Assembly (NCBI GenBank): GCA_021839095.1
Contig: JAKCBU010000024.1
Span: forward strand, 1 to 9,336
Direction: 5' to 3'
DNA length: 9,336 nucleotides
Origin: Pseudomonadota bacterium
GTDB taxonomy: Bacteria > Pseudomonadota > Gammaproteobacteria > Acidithiobacillales > Acidithiobacillaceae
The notes beneath the pieces were generated by a model. It made no database searches. It had not been told where the DNA came from and was given only the letters and a program-made list of their open reading frames with translations. Within the stretch, counting starts at the first letter, position 1. Every line of letters starts with the position of its first letter. Shown here in pieces: positions 1 to 6,122 of the stretch. The translations under genes and the position numbers were made by a program.

Positions 1-1243
1 AGCCCCGGTCGGGGAAGAGGCGGTCCCCACCGGGTTTGGCAACCATGATCTGGAGCAGAGCGCCATCGGGAGACTGGGAAACCACTTCCGCACCAAATTT
101 ACCGTCATCCATCCATACCTTCTGGCCCAGCGGTAGACGTTCCACCAGGGAGGGGATCGTACAGGAAATACGGGCGGGCTGATGGTGATCCGGCTCTGCG
201 GCCGCGCCGGGCAAGGCATCCCGGGTCAGCAAGAGGTGATCCCCTACGGCGAGCAGGATGGCGGTAGGTGTTTCGGGAATACCGGCGATGTGTCCATGAT
301 GGCGGCGGTGCTGGTCACTTTGCCACGGGGTCCCGTTCATGAGATAGACGCTTTGCGGGCAACTCAGGGTCACCACCGCATCTGTCACGGATTCCACCTC
401 CAGGCGGCGCTCTTTGCCTCGCGCATCCATGCAGCGCAATACTTCCCCGACTTCCGGGGGACGGTTGGTCTTGATCGGCAGGAGTTGGCAATCCACCGGA
501 GGCAACGGGCCCTGTGCATCACCTTTCCACGCCGCCCGACAATGTGCTGGAAGAACCACTCGCCCCCGATGGTCCCGCATGGGCCGCAGGTGCAGGACGC
601 CTTCCTCCGTGGCCAAAGGGCCGGTGCGAATCTTGTGGCCGGCCAGATCGGCGAGGATCTTGCATGGCCGCTCCGTCTCCTGCCGCGCAGCGCGCAGCGT
701 GCGCACCATTGCCGCCCACTCCACCGGGTTATCATGGGCGCAATTGATCCGGGCGATGTCCATGCCCGAAATCAGCAGTTCTTTCATGAAGGTAAGATCA
801 GTGGCCCGCTCGCCGGGCAAGGTCACCATGATACGGGTATTCCGCTTGCCGGGGGCTGGTCCCAGGAGTAACTCGGTATTGCTCCGGAGCGTGGACGTGT
901 CCTCGTCATCGCGGGTCGTTGAGGCATCTGAAGCGCGCCCCCGGGCTTTCCCGGTGGCTGCCCGGAGCACCGCGATGATGCGCTCTATGCTGTCCAAGAC
1001 ATGACTTTCACACCGCCCCAGTGAAGACAGTCCTTCTCGGGCCAATGCCTCTTGGAGGGGTCGAATATCGACGCTGCGCAGGACCAGGTAATGGACCACG
1101 TTGCGCACTCCGGGATGCAATCGCAAACCGGGGTCCTGCTGGTCCAGGGCGGCGAGGCGCTTTTCGCTTTCGTCCAAGACGCGGTCGCGGAGGGCGAGTA
1201 AGGAATCCAGCAAGTCGTTCCATAGCGCGGCGCGTGTTGGCAT
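1..1243 (-). CDS. Pyruvate kinase-family protein, long atypical form (3' end cut by window edge)
   Basis: The reverse strand is open from an ATG at 1243 to the window edge, giving 414 residues and an incomplete C-terminus. GGAGG at 1248-1252 lies 4 nt before the ATG and fixes the start. Residues 1-140 are a helical extension with the pattern Leu-His-Pro, Asn-x2-His-Tyr-Leu-x-Leu-Arg, Gly-Leu-Ser-Ser-Leu-Gly-Arg, seen in long pyruvate kinase-annotated proteins rather than in E. coli PykF/PykA. The barrel begins around 145: GMDIARINCAHD (160-171) matches the canonical ARLNFSHG loop, and LADLAGHKIRTG (197-208) matches the strand before domain B. WMDDGKFGAEV (377-387) matches the end of domain B. 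The Thr207-Asp379 distance is roughly three times that of E. coli PykF, so domain B carries a large insertion. The Ser of the N-x-S potassium site is Ala169. The metal-binding Glu/Asp and the ADP site lie outside the window. The family would make pyruvate and ATP from PEP and ADP in the cytosol; activity of this type is uncertain. Confidence 0.88.
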   Translation of the reverse strand, partial: MPTRAALWNDLLDSLLALRDRVLDESEKRLAALDQQDPGLRLHPGVRNVVHYLVLRSVDIRPLQEALAREGLSSLGRCESHVLDSIERIIAVLRAATGKARGRASDASTTRDDEDTSTLRSNTELLLGPAPGKRNTRIMVTLPGERATDLTFMKELLISGMDIARINCAHDNPVEWAAMVRTLRAARQETERPCKILADLAGHKIRTGPLATEEGVLHLRPMRDHRGRVVLPAHCRAAWKGDAQGPLPPVDCQLLPIKTNRPPEVGEVLRCMDARGKERRLEVESVTDAVVTLSCPQSVYLMNGTPWQSDQHRRHHGHIAGIPETPTAILLAVGDHLLLTRDALPGAAAEPDHHQPARISCTIPSLVERLPLGQKVWMDDGKFGAEVVSQSPDGALLQIMVAKPGGDRLFPDRG

Positions 1244-1269
1244 AAACCCTCCGTAGCACAGAGCTATAA

Positions 1270-1275
1270 AGTATA
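1270..1275 (-). promoter_or_regulatory. Candidate -10 box for the pyruvate kinase-like gene
   Basis: Read on the minus strand, TATACT (5 of 6 matches to TATAAT) ends 26 nt before the ATG at 1243. No good -35 hexamer sits at 16-18 nt spacing, so this is only a candidate. It lies downstream of the 9-bp tandem repeat at 1313-1330, which could bind an activator in place of a strong -35 element. Confidence 0.25.
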
Positions 1276-1312
1276 AACGCGCTAGCCCAGCAATAGGCCG
1301 ATACATGTTTGC

Positions 1313-1330
1313 AACGACCTAAACGACCTA
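1313..1330. repeat. Perfect tandem 9-bp direct repeat between selO and pyk
   Basis: AACGACCTA occurs twice back to back (1313-1321 and 1322-1330). On the minus strand it reads TAGGTCGTT twice, about 40-55 bp upstream of the candidate -10 of the pyruvate kinase-like gene. Its position would suit a regulator half-site pair, but a 9-bp period is not a full helical turn and two copies can arise by chance or slippage. Confidence 0.5.
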
Positions 1331-1338
1331 ACCGTATC

Positions 1339-1434
1339 TTACGATACCTGAAAGCGGGGCAGTTCTGTGCCAAGGTCCGGGATCGCGGTGAATCTGACTT
1401 CCTCCTCGGTGGTTACCGCGAGGGATGCCTTCAT
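1339..1434 (-). CDS. Candidate 31-aa peptide overlapping the selO stop (ATGA)
   Basis: An ATG at 1434-1432 shares the bases ATGA with the selO stop and opens a 31-codon frame ending in TAA at 1339. The product starts MKASLAVTTEEEVRF and ends PRFQVS. The ATGA overlap is the classic geometry for translational coupling, so no separate Shine-Dalgarno would be needed, and none is seen. The peptide has no signal, membrane segment or recognisable motif. A frame this short can occur by chance, so a real product is unproven. Confidence 0.2.
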   Translation of the reverse strand: MKASLAVTTEEEVRFTAIPDLGTELPRFQVS

Positions 1435-2912
1435 GTGCCGCAAAATGTTTTGAACGGACCGAAACTCTCGGGAGCGGGTTGGGCATGGTCTTCCCACCCC
1501 GGACGTTCCTCGAACGGCTGTGCAAGCACGTCGAGCAGCGTTTTGAACGGAGCGAAATCCTGCGCATTCGTAGCGGCGGCCAGGGCTTCCTCGACTTTGT
1601 GGTTGCGCGGAATATAGATCGGATTGACCCGATCCATGGCCTCGGCGCACAGTTCCGCGGGGAGGCTTTCGCGCGCTAGACGGGCTTTCCATTGGGGTAA
1701 CCAGAGATCGAATCGCGTCGGATCGGCAAAGTGGGTCCGGACCTGGGCCTCATCACCGCGTAACGCCGCCGACAGGTGACGGAAGACCAGGGTGTAGTCG
1801 GCCCTCTGATCTTCCATGGCGGAGAGGAGGGTCTGCACCAGGGCAAGATCATCCTCTTCCGCCGTGCTCAACCCTATCTTGGCGCGCATGCCCTTCAGCC
1901 AGTGGTGTGCGTAGAGCTTGGGGAACGCGTTGACCTGTTCGGTCAACAGGCGAACAGCTTCCTCCGGATCGGGGCTGACCAGGTCGATCAGGGTTTCGGC
2001 GAAACGCGTGAGATTCCATTGCGCAATCTGTGGCTGACGGGCATAGGCGTAGCGGCCCTGGACGTCGATAGAGCTGAAAACGGTGTTGGGGTCGTAAGCA
2101 TCCATGAAGGCGCAGGGACCATAGTCAATGGTTTCTCCGGCGATGCTCATGTTGTCGGTGTTCATGACGCCGTGAATGAACCCGACCAGCATCCAACGCG
2201 CGACCAATGCGGCCTGGGCGGCGGACACCGCGGCAAAGAGGTCGAGATAGGGATTGCCGGTATTTTCCAGAGCGGGGTAGTGGCGAGCGATGGTATAGTC
2301 GGCGAGCTGTTTGATCTTGGCGTTTTCGTTGCGCGCGGCAAAGTACTGAAAGGTGCCAATGCGAATATGGCTGGCGGCGATACGGGTGAGAATGGCGCCG
2401 GGGAGCGGCGTTTCACGGTGGATTATTTCTCCCGTCGCCACGGCGGCCAGTGCGCGGGTCGTGGGAACGCCCAGCGCGTGCATGGCTTCGCCAATCACGT
2501 ATTCGCGCAGCACCGGCCCCAGCGCCGCCTTGCCATCGCCGCCCCGCGAAAAAGGGGTACGGCCGGAGCCTTTCAGTTGCATATCCCGACGCCGACCATG
2601 GCGGTCGATCACTTCGCCCAGCAACAGGGCGCGGCCATCCCCCAATTGGGGGGAGAATTGGCCGAATTGATGTCCGGCATAAACCTGGGCGAGGGGATGG
2701 GCTTCCTCGGGAATTTGGTTGCCGGAAAAAATCCTGGCGCCGAGATCGGTATCCAGAGCGGCGCTATCGAGACCCAATTCTTCTGCCAGTGCCTGATTGA
2801 ACAGGAGCAATCGCGGCGCGGGTACGGTGGCGGGCCGCCAGGGAGCGTAAAAGCCCTCCAGGTCGTGCGCGTAGGTATTATCGAATGGTAACAATAGAGT
2901 AGCTTTACCCAT
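1431..2912 (-). CDS. selO: Protein adenylyltransferase SelO (YdiU, UPF0061 family)
   Basis: SelO is a pseudokinase that transfers AMP from ATP to Ser/Thr/Tyr hydroxyls of proteins, linked in other bacteria to redox stress. The product is 493 aa, near the usual length of about 480-490. Family landmarks are all visible: the N-terminal FYAPW and YAGHQFGQFSPQLGDGRA segments, the nucleotide Lys114 in QLKGSGRTPFSR, the helix-C Glu in LREYVIGEAM (137), and GFIHGVMNTDNMSIAGETIDYGP, with the metal/catalytic residues Asn254 and Asp263. It ends PFKTFCGT, where Cys491 occupies the position that is selenocysteine in some homologues; the codon is TGC. I chose ATG 2912 because AGGA lies 9 nt upstream. The in-frame ATG at 2936 adds eight residues but has no ribosome site. 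The gene is followed after 187 bp by the pyk-like gene on the same strand. Confidence 0.95.
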   Translation of the reverse strand: MGKATLLLPFDNTYAHDLEGFYAPWRPATVPAPRLLLFNQALAEELGLDSAALDTDLGARIFSGNQIPEEAHPLAQVYAGHQFGQFSPQLGDGRALLLGEVIDRHGRRRDMQLKGSGRTPFSRGGDGKAALGPVLREYVIGEAMHALGVPTTRALAAVATGEIIHRETPLPGAILTRIAASHIRIGTFQYFAARNENAKIKQLADYTIARHYPALENTGNPYLDLFAAVSAAQAALVARWMLVGFIHGVMNTDNMSIAGETIDYGPCAFMDAYDPNTVFSSIDVQGRYAYARQPQIAQWNLTRFAETLIDLVSPDPEEAVRLLTEQVNAFPKLYAHHWLKGMRAKIGLSTAEEDDLALVQTLLSAMEDQRADYTLVFRHLSAALRGDEAQVRTHFADPTRFDLWLPQWKARLARESLPAELCAEAMDRVNPIYIPRNHKVEEALAAATNAQDFAPFKTLLDVLAQPFEERPGWEDHAQPAPESFGPFKTFCGT

Positions 2913-3011
2913 AAGTGCATATCCTGGTGATTTCATGCATACCGCTACATAACATAGGTTAGCCGAACATACGGCCGGGGGTATAGTAGCACGCGGTTTT
3001 TTGGATAGGAG

Positions 3012-3134
3012 ATGGTGATTGATCTATTTGGTGTCGAAGGTGGCGCGGACAAATGTGGTGTCAACGGAAAAGAATCATCAGGACGGGTAGTTTATAATGA
3101 CGTGTTATTGTATTATTATTATACGGGAGCGTAG
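3012..3134 (+). CDS. Candidate 40-aa ORF, possibly a gene remnant
   Basis: An open frame of 40 codons starts at ATG 3012 and ends at TAG 3132-3134. AGGAG at 3007-3011 abuts the ATG; the GTG at 3015, spaced 3 nt, would be a slightly better start. The peptide begins MVIDLFGVEGGADKCG, contains GRVVYNDV and ends in four consecutive tyrosines. The two blocks resemble motif I (DLFGG-x-GG) and the V-Y-N-D element of D12-class adenine methyltransferases, but the match is short and there is no catalytic D/NPPY. The same frame stays open past the TAG to TGA 3231-3233. It could be a small gene, a degraded fragment, or chance in AT-rich DNA. Confidence 0.2.
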   Translation: MVIDLFGVEGGADKCGVNGKESSGRVVYNDVLLYYYYTGA

Positions 3135-3179
3135 GGTCTCAGCGTCAGTGCATCAAACTTTGATATGTCTTCCAGCGCA

Positions 3180-3185
3180 TATAAT
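3180..3185 (+). promoter_or_regulatory. Candidate -10 box for the 159-aa protein/sensor unit
   Basis: A perfect TATAAT lies 55 bp before the ATG at 3240. The best upstream -35-like hexamer, TTGATA (3160-3165, 5 of 6), is only 14 nt away, shorter than the usual 16-18. A second perfect TATAAT at 3093-3098 has no recognisable -35. A regulator-dependent promoter is possible. Confidence 0.3.
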
Positions 3186-3239
3186 GTCATGGCGAATTTT
3201 CCAGTGTTAAGCACTCTGATACGGAGCGTATGAAAGGTT

Positions 3240-3719
3240 ATGGATAATCAGTCACGCATGCGGCGCATTCTATGGAGCACACTCGGAGCCCGGTTTGATC
3301 GGGATGAATCTCTGGCATTACTGCTTCGCTGGGAAAGCGCCTACATGGGAAGTGCCCTGCGCACACCGACCACGACGACTATTGAATTCGTACGCAAGGA
3401 GATTGGTTCGACCCTCCCGGAGGGCGAACGCAAGGCTCTGATACAGGAAATTTTTTCGCTATTGACCGCCGGCGAGGCTTTGCTCGGTCCGGACCCGGTC
3501 ATTCAACTGCAGCACTTTCGGGAAGGCCGCGCCAGCCAAGAGGCGGCGGCTTCCGTGTCTCGGCAGCCGGTGACACCGCCTCCGCCTCCCCCATCATCAC
3601 CATCACCATCACCATCACCATCACCATCACCATCACCATCACCATCACCGGCCGCGAAACGCGGACGCTATGGCCTGGATGACGACACGTTTTCCCAGAT
3701 ATTTCTTGATCATGACTGA
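3240..3719 (+). CDS. Unrecognised 159-aa protein with (Pro-Ser)n linker and acidic C-terminal tip
   Basis: I do not recognise this protein. Residues 1-100 look like a small helical domain, with segments around ESLALLLRWESAYMG, TIEFVRKEIG and ERKALIQEIFSLLTAGEALLG. The YMG...EF...LP..ER spacing faintly recalls small domains fused to Ser/Thr kinases, but I would not rely on it. Residues 113-137 are six prolines, two serines and then eight Pro-Ser pairs, a stiff extended linker. Residues 138-159 are a basic patch (AAKRGR) followed by YGLDDDTFSQIFLDHD. There is no signal peptide or membrane segment, so it should be cytosolic. The start is poorly marked: AAAGG (3233-3237) is only 2 nt from the ATG and GGAG (3223-3226) is 13 nt away, and a five-codon ORF (3230-3247) overlaps it. 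It ends 24 bp before the likely start of the sensor gene, so the two probably share a transcript and a job. Confidence 0.75.
   Translation: MDNQSRMRRILWSTLGARFDRDESLALLLRWESAYMGSALRTPTTTTIEFVRKEIGSTLPEGERKALIQEIFSLLTAGEALLGPDPVIQLQHFREGRASQEAAASVSRQPVTPPPPPPSSPSPSPSPSPSPSPSPSPAAKRGRYGLDDDTFSQIFLDHD
3591..3647 (+). repeat. CCATCA hexanucleotide microsatellite inside a coding region
   Basis: Eight perfect uninterrupted CCATCA units (3600-3647) are preceded by one more unit and a TCA (3591-3599). In the gene's frame they encode alternating Pro and Ser. Because the unit is 6 bp, gain or loss of units changes linker length without breaking the frame. The repeat could reflect selection for a repetitive peptide or slippage; the absence of any third-position variation favours recent expansion. 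Confidence 0.95.
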
Positions 3720-3743
3720 GCATATTTTTGGATGGAGAATCAG

Positions 3744-4880
3744 ATGGCGCGCGAAAATACGTTGACTCGGGAATTTTTACGGCACTTCATCCCCGCCGTA
3801 TTGATTAATGCTGTGCTGGTGCTCGGTATTCTCGCATTGGGGCAATACCTGCTGATTCACCAGGCGGAGGACCAGGAGCTTTCCGCCATACGCAATGAAT
3901 TTCATCAACTGACAACGGTTTATGCGCAGCAGGTTCTCGGTGACGCCAGTGCCCTGGCAGGCAACCCAGGCGTGATGAGTGCCTTCGCCACCGCACCTTC
4001 CGCAAGTCAACGTGCCCAACTTGGCGCGGAGTCCGATAGCTTGTATCGCGCACTCAAGTCACAATACGGTCACGCCGTCGTCGTGTTCATCGCCAATCAG
4101 CATGTATTGTATCGCGCGAATAAACCAACGTTCTTCGGGGACCATATCATTCCTCGTCCAGATATCTCTCAGGTCATAAAAACGGGTCTGCCGACGGCCA
4201 ATCTGGGACTGCTGAAGCTGGTTGGTTATTCTGTAAGCGGCGTTGCTCCCGTGCTTTCCAGTGATGGCAGTGCGATCGGAATCGCGCAGGTCAGTTTGCC
4301 CATTGCTTCGCTATATGGCCGCATATTGCATGATATTCCCGGAAGCCGTATTGCCGTCTTGATCCACCAGAACGGCACTCCCGATAATTCCCAGGGAAAA
4401 ATGGTAGGAAACAATGTATTCAGCTACGTCAGCTCGCCAGACTTTCAGGAATATATTGACAAACATCCCCATGTATTGCAGGCGGACTACAGTGGCATCG
4501 CCAGGTTCAAGGATGGGGAGTTTTACCATCTCTTCGTGATCCCTCTGACGGGATATGACAAGAAGCCTCTGGGCCTCGCCGTGTTTGGCTACAACGTAAC
4601 GAACACGCTACGTATCGCGGCGATCACGCTCGGTGCGTCCCTGATTTTGAGCGCCTTGGTATTCCTCTTGATCGGACTCGATCTGAAACACTTTGTCGAG
4701 CGGCGTATACTTGCCCCGGTAGTGGAGTTGGCGAAGCGGTTGCGGGCCATTTCTTTGGGGGAGCGATTGGAACAAGCGGTAGAGCAGTCGGAAACGAATG
4801 AAATCGGCATCCTCCAAACAGCGGCCGAACGTCTGCGCAAGACCTTGCTCAATATGCTGGGTCACCTCAAAAAGGACTAG
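3744..4880 (+). CDS. Membrane sensor protein, double Cache domain plus HAMP, no output domain
   Basis: The product is 378 aa. ATG 3744 is preferred because GGAG (3734-3737) lies 6 nt upstream; the ATG at 3732 adds four residues without a ribosome site. A cytosolic N-terminus is followed by TM1 (about 14-38), a periplasmic region of about 250 residues, TM2 (about 291-312) and a HAMP domain (about 315-366, with Pro325 and Glu353-Ile-Gly). Only about 14 residues follow. The periplasmic part looks like a double Cache ligand-binding module: YRANKPTFFGD (123-133) matches the R-x-H-x-P-x3-GD pattern of dCache-type chemoreceptors, followed by RPDISQVIKTG and a Gly-rich GVAPVLSSDGSAIGIAQVSL strand pair. 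Known relatives pass a signal to methyl-accepting, kinase or cyclase domains. Here the frame stops cleanly at TAG 4878-4880 with no frameshifted continuation seen, so it must act through a partner, plausibly the preceding 159-aa protein. The ligand is unknown. Confidence 0.85.
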   Translation: MARENTLTREFLRHFIPAVLINAVLVLGILALGQYLLIHQAEDQELSAIRNEFHQLTTVYAQQVLGDASALAGNPGVMSAFATAPSASQRAQLGAESDSLYRALKSQYGHAVVVFIANQHVLYRANKPTFFGDHIIPRPDISQVIKTGLPTANLGLLKLVGYSVSGVAPVLSSDGSAIGIAQVSLPIASLYGRILHDIPGSRIAVLIHQNGTPDNSQGKMVGNNVFSYVSSPDFQEYIDKHPHVLQADYSGIARFKDGEFYHLFVIPLTGYDKKPLGLAVFGYNVTNTLRIAAITLGASLILSALVFLLIGLDLKHFVERRILAPVVELAKRLRAISLGERLEQAVEQSETNEIGILQTAAERLRKTLLNMLGHLKKD

Positions 4881-4960
4881 CGCGCTCGTTCCGCTCCGGG
4901 TTTACGGTCACTGACGGGTGGCATCGGCGACAAGAAATGCGGAATGCCGGGGTGCATGGC

Positions 4961-6010
4961 TCAGTGCTCATGCAAATGGTGCATGTCCGGGGCGTGGGTA
5001 TGGTCATGAGTTACCGGTTCGTGCTCATGTGGGTGGCGATGGCGAACACCGGGCGCCACGGGATGAGGGTGTGTGTGTTGATGGTGTGTGTCATGCACAT
5101 GGACATGATCATGTGTCATGCGCGCATGGGTATGTTCATGTGCGTGGCTTTCGGTGAGATGCATCCAGATGCCCCAGCCCATCAGCGCGCCAGCGACCAG
5201 TAGGAGCGGAGTGACCGGAGCGCCGAGCATCACGCTGAGTATGGCACCGACAAAAGGAGCGCTGGAAAAGTATGCCCCTGTCCGTGCACTGCCGAGATGA
5301 CGCAGACCGACCACAAAAAGGGCGAGGCTGACGCCATAGGCGAAAAACCCGAGCAGCATCGCCGCCGCCGCATCCGGCAGGGCAGGCAGGTGGTCGCCGA
5401 GCAGCAGGGCCAGCCCGAGATTGACGCTGCCCGCCACCCAACCCTTGTTGGCGGCGATCCAACTGGTATCGGTCAGGGAGACCTTGCGGGTCAGATTGTT
5501 ATCCACTCCCCAGGAAAAGCAGGCACCGATGATGGCGGCGGCGGACCAGAGGTGGTCGAAATGCACCTGTCCCGGCCAACTGAGGAGCACCATCCCCAGC
5601 ACAATGGCTACCATTCCCCAGGCAATGCGCCGGTCGAAACTCTCTTTGAATACCCACCACGCCAGCAGTGTCGTAAACACTGTCTCCGCATTTAAGAGCA
5701 AGGAGGCCGTCGAAGCGGTGGCACCCTGCAGACCGATCATGAACAGCACCGGCGCCAGGACTCCACCCGCCAGCACCGAAACCCCAAACCAGGACGCATC
5801 CCGGCGCGACAGCCGTACCCGTTCGGCGTGGCGCAGCCAGCGGTAGAGGGTCAGCCCCAGACCGGAGCCCAGATAGAGCAGCCCCGCCAACATCCAGGGA
5901 CTGACCGATGCCAGCAGGACTTTGGCCAGCGGCGTACTCGCCCCAAAGAGCAGCGCTGACAGCAGGGCGGCCTGGATGCCGGGGTGGCGTAGGGCGCGGA
6001 GAAAGGACAT
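4961..6010 (-). CDS. EamA/DMT-superfamily permease with histidine-rich C-terminal tail
   Basis: The product is 349 aa. Residues 1-283 hold two EamA repeats, about ten membrane helices in total. Typical features are LLFGASTPLAKVLL in the first helix and LNAETVFTTLLAWWVFKE near the end of the first repeat; the second repeat begins around WSAAAIIGACFSWG. Residues 284-349 form a soluble tail with about 25 histidines in 66 residues, mostly His-x-His, with Asp/Glu between them and no cysteine. Such tails typically bind Zn, Ni, Co or Cu. DMT permeases move small metabolites or drugs across the inner membrane; the substrate cannot be read from sequence, and the tail suggests metal transport or metal-controlled activity. 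AGGAGG (6014-6019) lies 3 nt before the ATG. The gene is same-strand and 112 bp downstream of the RND gene, with its own candidate promoter, and converges with the sensor gene without an obvious terminator. Confidence 0.9.
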   Translation of the reverse strand: MSFLRALRHPGIQAALLSALLFGASTPLAKVLLASVSPWMLAGLLYLGSGLGLTLYRWLRHAERVRLSRRDASWFGVSVLAGGVLAPVLFMIGLQGATASTASLLLNAETVFTTLLAWWVFKESFDRRIAWGMVAIVLGMVLLSWPGQVHFDHLWSAAAIIGACFSWGVDNNLTRKVSLTDTSWIAANKGWVAGSVNLGLALLLGDHLPALPDAAAAMLLGFFAYGVSLALFVVGLRHLGSARTGAYFSSAPFVGAILSVMLGAPVTPLLLVAGALMGWGIWMHLTESHAHEHTHARMTHDHVHVHDTHHQHTHPHPVAPGVRHRHPHEHEPVTHDHTHAPDMHHLHEH

Positions 6011-6044
6011 GGGCCTCCTGTAGGCGAGAAAGACTGCCGATCAG

Positions 6045-6074
6045 CCGCTATGATACAACAAGCGGACCGCTATG
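6045..6074. repeat. 8-bp direct repeat with 22-bp period over the DMT gene promoter
   Basis: CCGCTATG occurs at 6045-6052 and 6067-6074, start to start 22 bp, about two helical turns, so both copies face the same side of the DNA. The second copy partly overlaps the perfect inverted repeat AGCGG-A-CCGCT (6061-6071). The first copy overlaps the candidate -10 box. This geometry would suit an operator for the permease gene. Confidence 0.5.
6050..6055 (-). promoter_or_regulatory. Candidate -10 box of the DMT permease gene
   Basis: On the minus strand TATCAT (5 of 6 matches) would place transcription start near 6043 and give a leader of about 33 nt to the ATG at 6010. The hexamer 17 nt upstream, CTACCA, is a poor -35. 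The repeated CATAGCGG element flanks and overlaps the box, consistent with regulated initiation, but this is inference. Confidence 0.3.
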
Positions 6075-6122
6075 GTAGGCGCAAAAAGCACCGCCGCCGG
6101 GAAAGGAGGTTTATCCGGGGTA

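Larger units (their letters stand above)
2937..3239. other. Gene-poor, AT-richer intergenic stretch between divergent units
   Basis: This stretch separates selO (minus) from the sensor pair (plus) and must hold both promoters. It contains a TTA-rich run at 3105-3123 and two perfect TATAAT boxes on the plus strand (3093-3098 and 3180-3185). It also has a short inverted pair AGTG-TTAAG-CACT at 3203-3215 and one possible small ORF (3012-3134). On the minus strand toward selO only weak -10-like TATACC and TATGTT are seen. There is no tRNA, terminator or insertion-sequence end. Confidence 0.6.

Noticed and set aside
182..1004. Plus-strand open frames of about 200 codons
   Set aside because: They are antisense to the pyruvate kinase-like gene, whose motifs, ribosome site and uninterrupted frame are clear.
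1431..1442. Selenocysteine in SelO
   Set aside because: The codon at the third-last position is TGC (Cys), and the only TGA is the true stop two codons later.
1776..2891. A 371-codon open frame on the plus strand
   Set aside because: It lies entirely antisense to selO, whose protein matches its family from end to end. The antisense product has no recognisable motif and is a codon-bias shadow.
3203..3215. AGTG-TTAAG-CACT as an operator
   Set aside because: Only four base pairs per arm; expected by chance in a region of this size.
3597..3647. Possible poly-histidine (CATCAC) or Met-Val repeat protein
   Set aside because: These readings come from the wrong frames of the CCATCA repeat; the supported gene reads Pro-Ser.
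4881..4960. Bidirectional terminator between the converging sensor and DMT genes
   Set aside because: Only a weak 5-bp GGCAT/ATGCC pairing with a long loop and no T-run is present.
6075..6122. Intrinsic terminator after the RND gene
   Set aside because: The TTTTT run is the loop of a short GGTGC/GCGCC pairing rather than a tail after a stem, so read-through into the DMT gene remains possible.
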